A stretch of 64,000 nt of DNA from Halopseudomonas xinjiangensis (GTDB lineage: Bacteria > Pseudomonadota > Gammaproteobacteria > Pseudomonadales > Pseudomonadaceae): contig NZ_LT629736.1 of NCBI RefSeq assembly GCF_900104945.1, positions 1,612,001 to 1,676,000 of the forward strand, in the 5' to 3' direction. Shown here in pieces: positions 9,776 through 19,155 of this stretch. The notes beneath the pieces are model-generated. The model did no database searches. It had not been told where the DNA came from and saw only the letters and a list, made by a program, of their open reading frames with translations. Position numbers and translations under genes: made by a program. Position 1 is the first letter of the stretch. Each line of letters opens with the position of its first letter.

Positions 9776-10705
9776 CTGATTCGATCGAAAAGCAGTACCT
9801 ATGCGCTGCGGGATTCCCTGTTCCGCGTAAACCGTGTCACGGATCAGTGTCCAGTCCAGTCTGAAACGTTCCGTCAGCTCCGGTTTGCTGGCAAAAAGCC
9901 CCTGAATCGCCGCCAGGCGATCAACACTCGAAGGCCGTCCGTCTTCATCGAGCGGAGTATGAACCTCGAGGTATAGATCTCCCTCATGGATACCCAGCTT
10001 GTAGGGCTGGTTGACGATCGTTACCGTGGTGCCGAGCGGTACCTGTGGGAACAGTGCACTGATGTCGTCGTTGCGTAACCGGAAACAGCCGTGGCTGACG
10101 CGCATGCCGATGCCGAAATTCTTGTTCGTACCATGAATCACATATCCGCTGAGGGCGAGATTCATCTTGTACGGACCCATGGGGTTATCCGGTCCCGGCG
10201 GCACCACCTGCGGCAAAAAGTCCCCTTCTGCAGCATGCTCCTTGCGAACCGACTCGGGCGGATACCATGAGGGATTGGCCTCCTTGCGCGCTACTCGCGT
10301 TTCGCCGATCGGCGAAGACCAACCTTCCCGCCCGATCCCGACCGGATAGGTAACCACCGATTGCTGATCTTCGGAAAAGTAGTACAGCCTGTACTCCGGA
10401 AGATTCACGACGATGCCGCGACGCGGTGCCTCGGGCAGCACATGCTGACCGGGGAGGACGATGTCGCGGCCTTCGCCCGGCAACCAGGCGTCAACGCCAG
10501 GGTTCGCGGCGATCATTTCCAGATGGCCGAAGCCATGGCGTTCGCCAAGCGTCTCGAAGGTGTCCTCGTACTGGGCCTGGACCTTGCGTAGCGAACCGAC
10601 GACGTGTTCACCCGGTGCAGGCAGTGCATATTCGGTGGCAGCAACGCTACCGCTGAACAAGCCAGTCACAAGCGCTACGCAACTCGCCAATCCTTTAAAC
10701 TTCAT
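9752..10705 (-). CDS. Periplasmic L,D-transpeptidase (YkuD/ErfK type)
   Basis: Cross-links peptidoglycan or anchors Lpp-type lipoproteins. The 317-residue protein has a signal peptide ending near AVAATEY-like residues (VAATEYA), then a LysM-like or ErfK N-terminal segment. The YkuD domain has the catalytic motif HGTNKNFGIGMRVSHGCFRL, in which SHGC holds the nucleophilic cysteine. A C-terminal extension of about 80 residues follows the domain. Its 3' end is convergent with oprI, its probable substrate. The start overlaps the preceding small gene by four bases, indicating translational coupling. Confidence 0.92.
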   Translation of the reverse strand: MKFKGLASCVALVTGLFSGSVAATEYALPAPGEHVVGSLRKVQAQYEDTFETLGERHGFGHLEMIAANPGVDAWLPGEGRDIVLPGQHVLPEAPRRGIVVNLPEYRLYYFSEDQQSVVTYPVGIGREGWSSPIGETRVARKEANPSWYPPESVRKEHAAEGDFLPQVVPPGPDNPMGPYKMNLALSGYVIHGTNKNFGIGMRVSHGCFRLRNDDISALFPQVPLGTTVTIVNQPYKLGIHEGDLYLEVHTPLDEDGRPSSVDRLAAIQGLFASKPELTERFRLDWTLIRDTVYAEQGIPQRIGTAFRSNQSQAALAR

Positions 10706-11043
10706 CGTCCGCCCGTCCTGTGTTCGACATAGAGATCGATCTGCGCGCTGCCGGGCTCCGCTTCAGTAGTGCGTAGACTGCGTGGCGAGCCCCCGCCGCT
10801 CCTTCGCAAGCTTTGCGCCAGGGCCAGGCATTGCGGGCATAGCGTTTTCAGCAATGGTCTGACCAGCTCGCTGTAGACCGGTTTGGATGGAAGGAAGTCG
10901 CCGCACAAGGTGCGTTCACGGGGCACATCCAGCCGCAGGTTGATGTCCGCCAAGTGCACATGCCAGGGATCGCTCACGAACAGGTCCTGCTGCTCATCCT
11001 GTTCGACAACGCACCAGCGCCGTGCCATCCACGCTACTGTCAC
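10702..11043 (-). CDS. Small cysteine-containing hypothetical protein upstream of the L,D-transpeptidase
   Basis: A 113-residue protein with no family I can name. It has cysteines at about residues 11 and 47 (TLCGDFLP) and a LCPQC pair near residue 70, a pattern that could bind zinc. The C-terminus is Arg/Ser/Gly rich and looks disordered. The proposed start is GTG at 11043, after AAGGG nine bases upstream; an ATG five codons later is possible. The 4-base overlap with the L,D-transpeptidase start and the short 24-base gap from tesA's end argue that it is real and sits in an operon with its neighbours. Confidence 0.7.
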   Translation of the reverse strand: MTVAWMARRWCVVEQDEQQDLFVSDPWHVHLADINLRLDVPRERTLCGDFLPSKPVYSELVRPLLKTLCPQCLALAQSLRRSGGGSPRSLRTTEAEPGSAQIDLYVEHRTGGR

Positions 11044-11067
11044 CTTCGTTCACCCTTGAATTCAGCG

Positions 11068-11685
11068 TTACCGGTCTTCCAGCCACGTTTCGATGGCAGG
11101 CCAGGCATTATCCAGTATTTTCGGCTGGGCAGCAGCGGTCGGATGGATTCGATCGGACTGCATCAGCTGGGGACGGTCACCAATGCCTTCGAGCAGGAAC
11201 GGCACCAATGGCACGTCATGTTCCTCGCTGACGTTGGTGAAGACTTCAGAGAACGCGCGGGTGTAGCGCAGGCCGTAATTCGGCGGGATCATCATGCCCA
11301 GCACGATGACGTCCGCGCCCGCCTCGCGGGAATGCTCGATCATTGAAGAAAGATTCTGTTGCATATTGGCCGGAGGCAGTGCCCGCAGGCCGTCGTTGCC
11401 ACCCAGTTCGAGAATCACCAGGTCCGGGTCGTGCTCCTCGAGTAGCCGCGGCAAACGGGCCAGACCGCCAGCAGTGGTGTCGCCACTGACCGAAGCATTG
11501 ACCACGGGATCGTCGTAACCGCGCTCCTCGAGACGCTCGCGCAACAGGTGCACCCAGCCCTGTTCGATTTCCAGACCGAAAGCGGCACTGATACTATCCC
11601 CGACGACCAGAATGCCCTGAGCTGAAGCGTTTGCCGAAGTGACATACAGCAAAGCGAACAGCAAACCGTTCAACAGCGACTTCAT
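11068..11685 (-). CDS. tesA: Arylesterase/acyl-CoA thioesterase I TesA (SGNH hydrolase)
   Basis: Periplasmic multifunctional esterase, thioesterase and lysophospholipase. The 205-residue protein has a signal peptide (FALLYVTSANASAQG). It also has block I GDSISAAFG with the catalytic Ser, block III GGNDGLR and the C-terminal SDRIHPT holding the Asp/His pair. I chose the ATG at 11685 because it places the signal peptide at the N-terminus. The ribosome binding site is weak. Its start lies only 12 bases from that of the divergent ABC gene, an arrangement also seen in E. coli (tesA next to ybbA-ybbP). Confidence 0.93.
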   Translation of the reverse strand: MKSLLNGLLFALLYVTSANASAQGILVVGDSISAAFGLEIEQGWVHLLRERLEERGYDDPVVNASVSGDTTAGGLARLPRLLEEHDPDLVILELGGNDGLRALPPANMQQNLSSMIEHSREAGADVIVLGMMIPPNYGLRYTRAFSEVFTNVSEEHDVPLVPFLLEGIGDRPQLMQSDRIHPTAAAQPKILDNAWPAIETWLEDR

Positions 11686-11697
11686 AAGGCAGCACCC

Positions 11698-12375
11698 ATG
11701 TCGGAAAGCGTGATCATTGCCAGCCACCTTAGCAAAGTCGTCCAGACCTCGGAAGCGGAGCTGACTATCCTCGATTATGTCAGTCTCGACATCGAGCGCG
11801 GCAGTAGCGTAGCCATCGTCGGCGCCTCTGGCTCAGGCAAGTCTACCCTGCTCAGCCTGCTTGCCGGTTTGGACCTGCCGAGTAGCGGTGACGTGCAGCT
11901 CGCCGGCAAATCGCTCGGCGCTCTCGATGAGGATCAGCGCGCTGCACTGCGCGCCGAACACGTGGGGTTCGTGTTCCAGTCCTTTCAGTTGCTCGGCAGC
12001 CTGACCGCGCTGGAAAACGTGATGCTACCCTTGGAGCTGCACGGGCGACGTGACGCCTCCGAGCGGGCCAGGTTGCTTCTGTCGAGGGTCGGTCTGGCCG
12101 AACGTACCAGCCACTATCCCCGGCAGCTGTCGGGCGGCGAACAGCAGCGGGTAGCCATAGCGCGCGCCTTTGCCAGCGATCCGGCGATACTGTTTGCTGA
12201 CGAGCCCACTGGCAATCTCGACGCCGCCACGGGTGAGCGCATAACCGAACTGTTGTTCGAGCTGAATCGCGAGCAAGGCACCACGCTGGTAATGGTTACC
12301 CATGACGCGCGGCTGGCCGAGCGTTGCCAGCGCGCAGTACACATCCAGGCCGGTCGTCTGGTTCAGCCGGCATGA
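11698..12375 (+). CDS. ABC transporter ATP-binding protein (YbbA/LolD-like)
   Basis: A 225-residue ATPase of the MacB/LolD/FtsE class. It has Walker A GASGSGKST, Q-loop VFQSFQLL, signature LSGGEQQRVAIARA, Walker B ILFADEPTGNLD and the H-loop VTHD. It pairs with the large permease whose start overlaps its stop by an ATGA. By analogy with YbbA-YbbP it acts at the inner membrane. The substrate is unknown, and the conserved neighbour TesA suggests lipids or esters (inference). AAGG lies eight bases before the ATG. Confidence 0.92.
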   Translation: MSESVIIASHLSKVVQTSEAELTILDYVSLDIERGSSVAIVGASGSGKSTLLSLLAGLDLPSSGDVQLAGKSLGALDEDQRAALRAEHVGFVFQSFQLLGSLTALENVMLPLELHGRRDASERARLLLSRVGLAERTSHYPRQLSGGEQQRVAIARAFASDPAILFADEPTGNLDAATGERITELLFELNREQGTTLVMVTHDARLAERCQRAVHIQAGRLVQPA

Positions 12376-14885
12376 CGCGCGGCACATCGACCTGGACCCT
12401 GGCGACGCGGTTGCTCGCGCGCGACTGGCGCGCTGGCGAACTGAAAGTTCTGCTGGTTGCGCTGATTATCGCCGTGCTGGTCAGCACCGCTATCAGTTTT
12501 TTCACCAACCGGCTCGAACGGGGCATGACCAGCCGGGCCGCAGAGTTTCTCGGCGCCGACCTGGTCGTTTCTTCGCGCGCCGAGCTTCCTCCTGAGTTTC
12601 TTGAAGAGGCGCTTCGGCTAGGGCTGTCGCACACCGAGGTGGTCGAGTTTTCCAGCGTTGTCGCCAGCGCAGCCGATATGCAACTGTCCAGCGTCAAGGC
12701 AATCGGCGAGCGCTATCCGCTGCGCGGTGAGGTCAGAATCGCCGACAGCGCCTTTGGCGAGCAGCGGGTCGTCCGAACGACGCCTCCTGCCGGAACCGTC
12801 TGGGCCGAGGCAAGGCTACTGAGCGTGCTGCAGGTAGACAACGGAGAGCAGGTTGAAATCGGTTTGAGCGATATGCAAGTGGACGCGGTGCTCACCCACG
12901 AGCCGGACCGCGCAGGCGATTTCTACAGCCTGACGCCGCGAGTGCTGATGAATCTCGCCGATTTGCCAGCAACCCGCATCATCCAACCGGGCAGCCGGGT
13001 GCGCTATCGATTACTGCTCGCCGGGGATGAGCAGCAGCGCCAGGCGTATACCGACTGGATCGAACCACGTCTGGAAAACAATCAACGCCTGACCAGTGTC
13101 GCGGACGACAACCGCCAGATCGGCAGTGCACTCGGACGCGCCGGTCAATTTCTCGGCCTGGCCAGTATCGCCGCTGTGGTTCTGGCGGGGGTGGCGGTGG
13201 CATTGTCGGCTAATCGTTTTGCCAGCCGACATTTCGATACCAGCGCATTGTTGCGTTGCCTCGGGGCCAGCCGGCGCCGTGTCATGACGCTGTTTCTGAT
13301 CCAGCTCGGCTGCCTGGGACTGGTCGCCACCTTCATCGGCCTGCTGCTCGGCTGGGCCATGCAGGCCGGGCTGGTCTGGCTGCTCAGCGACCTTCTGCCA
13401 CCCGACATGCCGCCGCCGGGAGTCAAACCGTTACTGGTCGGCGCCGGCACCGGACTGATCGCCCTGGCCGGTTTCGCCTTGCCACCCTTGCTTCGCCTGG
13501 GTCGCGTCGCACCGCTGCGAGTACTGCGCCGAGACCTGTCACCGTTGCCCAGTAGCGGCTGGCTCATCTATGGGTTGGCGCTTGGCGCATTGTCTCTGTT
13601 GATGTGGCAATTCACTGGCAATCTCAAGCTCACGCTGGCTGTCGTCCTTGGTGGCGCGGCGGCAGCGCTGCTACTGGGAACCCTCGCCTGGGGGCTGTTG
13701 CGCCTGGCTGGTGAACGCTTGCGCCATGCGAGTCTCGCCTGGCGCCTGGGCAGCGGTCAGTTGCTCAAGCAACCCATGACAGCCGCGGGTCAGATCCTCT
13801 CGTTCGGCCTGATCATCATGTCGATGGTAGTGATCATTCTGCTGCGTACCGAGCTGCTGGATAGCTGGCAGACGCAGCTGCCGGAAGATACACCGAATCA
13901 CTTCGCCCTGAATATTCTCCCGTCGGAGGAAGCAGCATTCCGGGCCAAGCTCGAGGAAATCGGCGCCGTGGCAGCGCCCTTGTATCCGGTCACCCCAGGA
14001 CGTCTGGTCGAGATCAACGGCCAGCCTGTGCGTGAACTGGTCACCAAGGAAAGCCAGGCCGATCGGGCGATTAACCGGGATCTGAGCCTCACCTGGGCCA
14101 GTGAACTGGCTGCGGATAACCAACTGCGTGAAGGACGCTGGTGGAACGTTCTGGGCGAGCTCAGCACACCCATGGTCTCGGTGGAGGCTGAACTGGCGGA
14201 CAGCCTGGATGTCAGTCTCGAAGATACCCTGACCTTCGTTATCGCTGGTGAGCGACTCGACGCTCGGGTAGCGAGCATTCGTGAAGTGCAGTGGGACACC
14301 TTCACTCCGAACTTCTACATGATCTTTTCGCCGGGCAGTCTCGCTGACGCGCCTGCGACCCTGCTCACGGCCTTCAGCTTGCCGAGCGAAAACCGCGAAG
14401 CACTGCGCAGCCTGTCTCGCGCCTTCCCCGCCATGACGCTGCTGGAAGTCGAAGCCATTCTCGCGCAAATCCGCGACATTCTTGCGCAGGTGACGCTGGC
14501 CGTGGAGTACGTCCTGCTGTTCGTGCTGCTCGCAGGCTTTACCGTAATGTTCGCTGCTCTGCAGGCCACGCTGGACGAGCGCCTGTACGAGGGCGCCCTG
14601 CTACGCACGCTGGGTGCCGGACGAGGGCTGCTACGCCGTGCGAACCGCATGGAGTTCGCGCTTTTGGGTGGCCTGGCTGGCACCCTGGCGATCGTCGCAG
14701 CAGAACTGATCACCTGGGGCATATACCGCCACGTGATGGATCTGCAATGGCAACCGCACTGGGTGGCCTGGGTTCTGGTTCCGCTTGGCAGCGCCGTGTT
14801 GATCGGCATCGCTGGCTCGGTCGGCACACGCGCCGTGGTCAACCAAAGCCCGATGCGGCTGATCAGTCAGGGATCTGGCTCATGA
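12372..14885 (+). CDS. ABC transporter permease, FtsX-like (YbbP type)
   Basis: An 837-residue inner-membrane protein with an N-terminal transmembrane helix (VLLVALIIAVLVSTAISFF), a large periplasmic domain and two FtsX/MacB-like membrane blocks. The first block is around residues 265-440 and the second around 700-830. This two-FtsX-domain architecture is that of YbbP. The ATG at 12372 overlaps the ATPase stop (ATGA), and its own stop overlaps the greB start in the same way. I prefer this start over an upstream frame extension because it is coupled and the membrane helix follows quickly. Confidence 0.9.
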   Translation: MTRGTSTWTLATRLLARDWRAGELKVLLVALIIAVLVSTAISFFTNRLERGMTSRAAEFLGADLVVSSRAELPPEFLEEALRLGLSHTEVVEFSSVVASAADMQLSSVKAIGERYPLRGEVRIADSAFGEQRVVRTTPPAGTVWAEARLLSVLQVDNGEQVEIGLSDMQVDAVLTHEPDRAGDFYSLTPRVLMNLADLPATRIIQPGSRVRYRLLLAGDEQQRQAYTDWIEPRLENNQRLTSVADDNRQIGSALGRAGQFLGLASIAAVVLAGVAVALSANRFASRHFDTSALLRCLGASRRRVMTLFLIQLGCLGLVATFIGLLLGWAMQAGLVWLLSDLLPPDMPPPGVKPLLVGAGTGLIALAGFALPPLLRLGRVAPLRVLRRDLSPLPSSGWLIYGLALGALSLLMWQFTGNLKLTLAVVLGGAAAALLLGTLAWGLLRLAGERLRHASLAWRLGSGQLLKQPMTAAGQILSFGLIIMSMVVIILLRTELLDSWQTQLPEDTPNHFALNILPSEEAAFRAKLEEIGAVAAPLYPVTPGRLVEINGQPVRELVTKESQADRAINRDLSLTWASELAADNQLREGRWWNVLGELSTPMVSVEAELADSLDVSLEDTLTFVIAGERLDARVASIREVQWDTFTPNFYMIFSPGSLADAPATLLTAFSLPSENREALRSLSRAFPAMTLLEVEAILAQIRDILAQVTLAVEYVLLFVLLAGFTVMFAALQATLDERLYEGALLRTLGAGRGLLRRANRMEFALLGGLAGTLAIVAAELITWGIYRHVMDLQWQPHWVAWVLVPLGSAVLIGIAGSVGTRAVVNQSPMRLISQGSGS

Positions 14886-15376
14886 GTCGGTATCGTCCGC
14901 CTCGCTCCGCGGGCACGCCCCTGATCACCGCCGAAGGTGCACAGCGCCTGCGCGACGAATTGCACGAGCTGTGGAACGTCAGGCGCCCGGTCGTCACCCA
15001 GTCAGTGAGCGAGGCAGCCGCACAGGGCGATCGGTCGGAAAACGCCGAGTACACCTATGGCAAGAAGATGCTCCGCGAGATCGACAGCCGCGTTCGTTTT
15101 CTGCGCAAGCGACTGGAAAACCTCAAGGTGGTCGACCAGCCCCCAGCCAACCCGGACAAGGTGTATTTCAGCGCTCGCGTCACGCTCGCGGACGAGGATG
15201 GCGAGCAGCTGAGCATTCGGATCGTCGGCCCGGACGAGATCGACCCGAAGAAACAGCACATCAGTATCGACAGTCCCATGGCGCGAGCGCTGGTAGGCAA
15301 GCAGGTCGACGACGAGGTGACCGTGCGGGCACCGGCGGGCGAGAAGCTGTACTGGATCGTCTCGATCGAATACTGA
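14882..15376 (+). CDS. greB: Transcription elongation factor GreB
   Basis: Rescues backtracked RNA polymerase by stimulating transcript cleavage. The 164-residue protein has the N-terminal coiled coil with the acidic tip region GDRSENAEYTYGKKM, which fits GreB better than GreA, followed by the FKBP-like C-terminal domain ending DEVTVRAPAGEKLYWIVSIEY. The ATG overlaps the permease stop, making it the last gene of the ABC operon. The sequence does not show an independent promoter. Confidence 0.93.
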   Translation: MSRYRPPRSAGTPLITAEGAQRLRDELHELWNVRRPVVTQSVSEAAAQGDRSENAEYTYGKKMLREIDSRVRFLRKRLENLKVVDQPPANPDKVYFSARVTLADEDGEQLSIRIVGPDEIDPKKQHISIDSPMARALVGKQVDDEVTVRAPAGEKLYWIVSIEY

Positions 15377-15403
15377 GCACGCCGGCACCGCGCACGTCCG
15401 GGA

Positions 15404-16363
15404 CTACATGCCCAGCCATTCGGACGGTGGCGCACCTCGACCATGCGGCTCATTCAGATCCATGCCCTCGCCCAGCGGCACGATCCGGGTCGGGTTGATC
15501 TGCCCGTGACTGTAGTAATAGTGCTGCTTGATATGTTCGAAGTTGACCGTGTCTGCCACGCCCGGCCATTGGTACAGCTCGCGGAGATAGCCGGACATGT
15601 TGAAGCAGTCCTGGATCCGCCGGATATTGCATTTGAAGTGGCCGTGATACACGGGATCAAACCGCACCAGCGTGGTGAACAGTCGCCAATCGGCCTCACT
15701 GATCCGGTCACCCGCCAGGTACCGCTGTTTGCTGAGGATGTCCTCGACCCAGTCCAGTGCCTCGAACAGTTTCAGACACTCCTTCTCGTACACATCCTGC
15801 GCGGTGGCGAAGCCCGTCTTGTACACGCCATTGTTTATGTCGTGATAGACGCGTTGGTTGACCGAATCGATCGTTTCGCGCAGGTCCGCAGGGTAATAAT
15901 CGTCCGAGTTGCCGGTGAGCTCATCGAAGGCACTGTTGAAAATGCGAATGATCTCTGCCGATTCATTGTTGACGATGGTTTCAGTCTCCCTGTCCCACAA
16001 TACCGGGACCGTTACCCGCCCGGTGTAGTCGGGCTTGGCGTGGGTATACAGCTCGTAATGTCGGGTGTGGCCGTACAGCGGCTCCGGTGGATTGTAGGTC
16101 CAGCCTTCTTCGAGCATATGTGGCTGCACCACGGTCACCCCGATGTGCGATTCGAGCCCCTTCAGCTTGCGCATGATCAGGGTGCGATGTGCCCATGGGC
16201 AGGCCAGCGAGACGTACAAGTGGTATCGGCCGGATTCCGGCGCGAAGCGACCGCCGGTCTCTACCTGATTGCGGAAGCCGGCGTCTTCACGTACAAAGGC
16301 GCCTCCGGTGCGTTTGGTGTCATACCATTCATCGTGCCATGTACCTTCGACAAGGCGTCCCAT
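15404..16363 (-). CDS. yqjG: Glutathionyl-hydroquinone reductase (YqjG/ECM4 family)
   Basis: Xi-class glutathione transferase that removes glutathione from glutathionyl-hydroquinones. The 319-residue length fits. The thioredoxin-fold half has the active-site Cys at residue 55 in SLACPWAHRT, and the motif NNESAEIIRIFNSAF and the all-alpha half follow (YLAGDRISEADWRLFTTLVRFD). It is convergent with greB, with 27 bases between stops and no visible terminator, and divergent from the helicase gene. Confidence 0.93.
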   Translation of the reverse strand: MGRLVEGTWHDEWYDTKRTGGAFVREDAGFRNQVETGGRFAPESGRYHLYVSLACPWAHRTLIMRKLKGLESHIGVTVVQPHMLEEGWTYNPPEPLYGHTRHYELYTHAKPDYTGRVTVPVLWDRETETIVNNESAEIIRIFNSAFDELTGNSDDYYPADLRETIDSVNQRVYHDINNGVYKTGFATAQDVYEKECLKLFEALDWVEDILSKQRYLAGDRISEADWRLFTTLVRFDPVYHGHFKCNIRRIQDCFNMSGYLRELYQWPGVADTVNFEHIKQHYYYSHGQINPTRIVPLGEGMDLNEPHGRGAPPSEWLGM

Positions 16364-16461
16364 ACGGTCCTCCTCTTGTGTGTCCGTCTGTCAGCCTGAC
16401 AGGCCTTTGCGGGGAAGGCCAGCCGTGGAAAAAGCTTGCGGCAAATCCCCTGTGTTGCGCG

Positions 16462-16467
16462 TATACT
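16462..16467 (+). promoter_or_regulatory. Possible -10 hexamer of the DEAD-box helicase gene
   Basis: TATACT, 33 bases before the start codon and in the only AT-rich part of the divergent region. The -35 side is poor (TTGCGG would need a 20-base spacer). Confidence 0.3.
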
Positions 16468-16499
16468 ATTCGACTCTTTCCCCAAGGTTTATCTCCCGT

Positions 16500-18203
16500 A
16501 TGTCCGATACCGCTCCGGCGACAGTGCAATTTGCCGATCTCGGTTTGCCTGCACCGCTCCTCCAGGCTTTGAGCAGCCTGGGCTATGAAACACCTTCTCC
16601 GATCCAGGCTGAGGCTATTCCCACTCTGCTTGCTGGCGAAGACTTGCTGGGTCTGGCTCAGACCGGCACAGGCAAGACTGCCGCCTTCGCTCTGCCGGTT
16701 CTGGCCGGCATCGACGTCAGCCTGCGCGCTACGCAGGCATTGATTCTGACCCCTACCCGCGAGCTCGCTCTGCAGGTGGCCGAGGCACTGCAACGGTACG
16801 CGCAGAACATGCGCGGCTTTTCCGTGCTCGCGCTGTACGGCGGCTCCGCCTTCGCTCCGCAGTTCAAGGCGCTTGAGCGTGGTGTGCACGTCGTCGTTGC
16901 CACCCCTGGTCGTTTAACCGACCACATGCGCCGCGGCAGCATCAAGTTCGACGACATGCGCTTTCTCGTCCTCGACGAAGCTGACGAGATGCTCAAGATG
17001 GGCTTCGCCGACGATCTCGACGCCGTGTTCGAAAAAGTCCCGGAGAAAACCCAGAAAGCGCTGTTCTCCGCCACCATGCCGGCCGGTGTGCGCACCGTCG
17101 CCCGCAAGCACATGCGTGAGCCGAAGGAAATCCGGCTGCACAGCGGTGTGACCAGCAGCCTGGATACGATCACCCAGAAGGTCTGGGAAGTGTCGAACCA
17201 TCACAAGCTCGATGCCATGACCCGCCTGCTGGAAGTCGAGCCGGTCGAAGCAATGATCGTCTTCGTACGCACCAAGACCGCAAGTCTTGAGCTGGCCGAG
17301 CGTCTCGAGGCACGCGGCTTCGCCGCCGCAGCGCTGAACGGCGATCTCAGCCAGCAACTGCGCGAGCAGGTGGTTGACCGTCTCAAGCGCGGCTTGCTGG
17401 ACATTGTCGTGGCCACCGACGTCGCAGCGCGTGGTCTGGACGTGGAACGCATCTCCCATGTTCTGAACTATGACCTCCCGCACGACAGCGAGTCCTACGT
17501 GCACCGTATCGGCCGTACCGGCCGCGCCGGTCGCTCGGGCACCGCGATCCTGTTCGCCACCCCGCGTGAGCGTCGTCTGCTGCATGTTCTGGAAAAAGCC
17601 ACCGGGCAAAAGATTCAGCCCCAGGCTCTGCCTAGCGCGGATGCCGTGCGCAGCGGCCGGCTGAGCAAGCTGGCGGCTCGCCTGAACAGCGCGCGCGAAA
17701 ACACCGGCGCCCTGCATCAGCAACTGGTCAGCGATCTGCTGGAACTGACCAGCATGGATCCGGAAGAACTCGCTGCGGCCCTGCTCAGCATTCTGCCGGG
17801 TGCCAAGACGCTGGTTGAGCCGGTTACTGATCTGCCTGCGGCTCCGCCGCGTCGTGAAGGCGGTGATGAGCGTGATGCCGGTCTGGTCCGTTACAAGGTC
17901 CAGGGTGGCCGCGCGAACAATCTGATGCCCAAGCCGCTGGTCGACGCACTGGTCAAGCATGGCCGTTTGCAGCGTCAGCAGATCGGCCACATCAAGATGT
18001 TCACCGAGCATACCGGCGTGTACCTGCCTGCACTGGACGACGCCACCCTGGCTCGCCTTGCAGACGTGGAAATCAACGGCGTAGCATTGCAGATTCGCTC
18101 CTGGCCGGCACCGCCCGGTGAAAGCGATCGTCCGCCACGCCGCGCTCCGCGCAAGGATTTTGCCGGCAAACCCAAGCCACCGGCAAAGCCCCGTCGCGAC
18201 TAA
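16500..18203 (+). CDS. DEAD-box ATP-dependent RNA helicase (DeaD/CsdA-like)
   Basis: A 567-residue RNA helicase. In order it has the Q-motif region SPIQAEAIP, motif I AQTGTGKT, Ia PTRELALQ, motif II DEAD, motif III SAT and motif VI HRIGRTGRAGR. A DbpA/CsdA-type RNA-binding domain (GGRANNLMPKPLVDALVKHG to INGVALQIRSW) and a short basic Pro/Lys tail follow. Such enzymes act in ribosome assembly and cold-stress RNA remodelling. I chose the ATG at 16500 because the Q-motif lies at the usual distance from it, although AAGG is 13 bases upstream. tatD follows after three bases. Confidence 0.92.
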   Translation: MSDTAPATVQFADLGLPAPLLQALSSLGYETPSPIQAEAIPTLLAGEDLLGLAQTGTGKTAAFALPVLAGIDVSLRATQALILTPTRELALQVAEALQRYAQNMRGFSVLALYGGSAFAPQFKALERGVHVVVATPGRLTDHMRRGSIKFDDMRFLVLDEADEMLKMGFADDLDAVFEKVPEKTQKALFSATMPAGVRTVARKHMREPKEIRLHSGVTSSLDTITQKVWEVSNHHKLDAMTRLLEVEPVEAMIVFVRTKTASLELAERLEARGFAAAALNGDLSQQLREQVVDRLKRGLLDIVVATDVAARGLDVERISHVLNYDLPHDSESYVHRIGRTGRAGRSGTAILFATPRERRLLHVLEKATGQKIQPQALPSADAVRSGRLSKLAARLNSARENTGALHQQLVSDLLELTSMDPEELAAALLSILPGAKTLVEPVTDLPAAPPRREGGDERDAGLVRYKVQGGRANNLMPKPLVDALVKHGRLQRQQIGHIKMFTEHTGVYLPALDDATLARLADVEINGVALQIRSWPAPPGESDRPPRRAPRKDFAGKPKPPAKPRRD

Positions 18204-18206
18204 CTG

Positions 18207-19004
18207 ATGGAATGGATCGATATCGGCGTCAATCTCACTGACGCTGCCTTCGACACCGACCGCCAGGCCGTTCTCGAACGCGCCTGGCAGGCCGGTATCA
18301 GCCAGATGGTTCTGACTTCGACGTCCAGACACACCGCGCAAGCAGTGCAGAGTCTGTGCGAGACAGACCCGGACCGCCTATTTTGCACTGCTGGTATACA
18401 CCCTCACGAAGCACGACACTGGTCCCGCGAAGTCGCTGGCGAAATCAGGCAGATGGCTTCCGCCAAGTCGGTCCGCGCCATTGGCGAATGTGGCCTCGAT
18501 TTTAATCGGGACTTCTCCCCTCGCCCTAGTCAAATCAAAGCCTTGGAAGAACAACTGGAGATTGCAGTTGAGCTTCGCCTGCCGCTTTTCCTGCACGAAC
18601 GCGACGCCAGCGAACTACTCATCGACGTTCTGCAAAGCTATCGCGACCGCCTGCCTGCCGCTGTGGTGCACTGTTTCACCGCTGACCGCGCTGCGTTATT
18701 CGCCTATCTCGATCTTGATCTGCACATCGGCATCACCGGATGGATCTGTGACGAGCGACGCGGAACCCACCTGCTCGAGCTGGTCCCGAACGTGCCTGCT
18801 GGCCGTCTCATGCTCGAAACCGATGCGCCCTGGCTACTCCCCCGAACGCTCGCGCCGAAACCAAAGAACCGGCGAAACGAACCGGCATTTCTTCCGGTAG
18901 TCGGCGAAACGGTGGCAGCATGCCGGAATGAGTCGCTGGATAGCCTCGCCGCCCATACAAGCCGAACCGCACGGGCTTTTTTCAACCTTCCCAGCCCCAC
19001 CTGA
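18207..19004 (+). CDS. tatD: TatD-family metal-dependent DNase/exonuclease
   Basis: Cytoplasmic 3'-5' exonuclease of the amidohydrolase fold. The 265-residue protein begins [15 protein letters not shown], and carries [40 protein letters not shown] and [11 protein letters not shown]. The N-terminal HxH motif of YcfH/YjjV is absent (IGVNLT instead), which is normal for TatD proper. It starts three bases after the helicase stop, so the two are probably co-transcribed. Despite the name there is no tat export gene nearby. Confidence 0.93.
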   Translation: MEWIDIGVNLTDAAFDTDRQAVLERAWQAGISQMVLTSTSRHTAQAVQSLCETDPDRLFCTAGIHPHEARHWSREVAGEIRQMASAKSVRAIGECGLDFNRDFSPRPSQIKALEEQLEIAVELRLPLFLHERDASELLIDVLQSYRDRLPAAVVHCFTADRAALFAYLDLDLHIGITGWICDERRGTHLLELVPNVPAGRLMLETDAPWLLPRTLAPKPKNRRNEPAFLPVVGETVAACRNESLDSLAAHTSRTARAFFNLPSPT

Positions 19005-19155
19005 ACACGAAAGCGACATCAAGATGACGCCAGACTACCGTCAATCGGCTGACCCTTTGCGCGGCGGGTCTTTTGCGTGATGATGGCCGCATATTAGACC
19101 CGCCCCTCTCTCTCCTTGAGGGGTCTGCTGTCCGCCCTGGAGTATTCAGCCCATC

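Noticed and set aside
18207-18260. Missing HxH metal motif in TatD
   Set aside because: Absent in E. coli TatD as well, where IGVNLT occupies the position. Not a defect.
16914-18341. 475-codon open frame opposite the DEAD-box helicase and tatD
   Set aside because: Spans two well-supported genes, so it cannot be a single conserved protein. Composition is that of an antisense frame.
19106-19130. Hairpin CCCCTC/GAGGGG between tatD and dacB
   Set aside because: Only six pairs with a nine-base loop and no T-run. Not enough for a terminator call.
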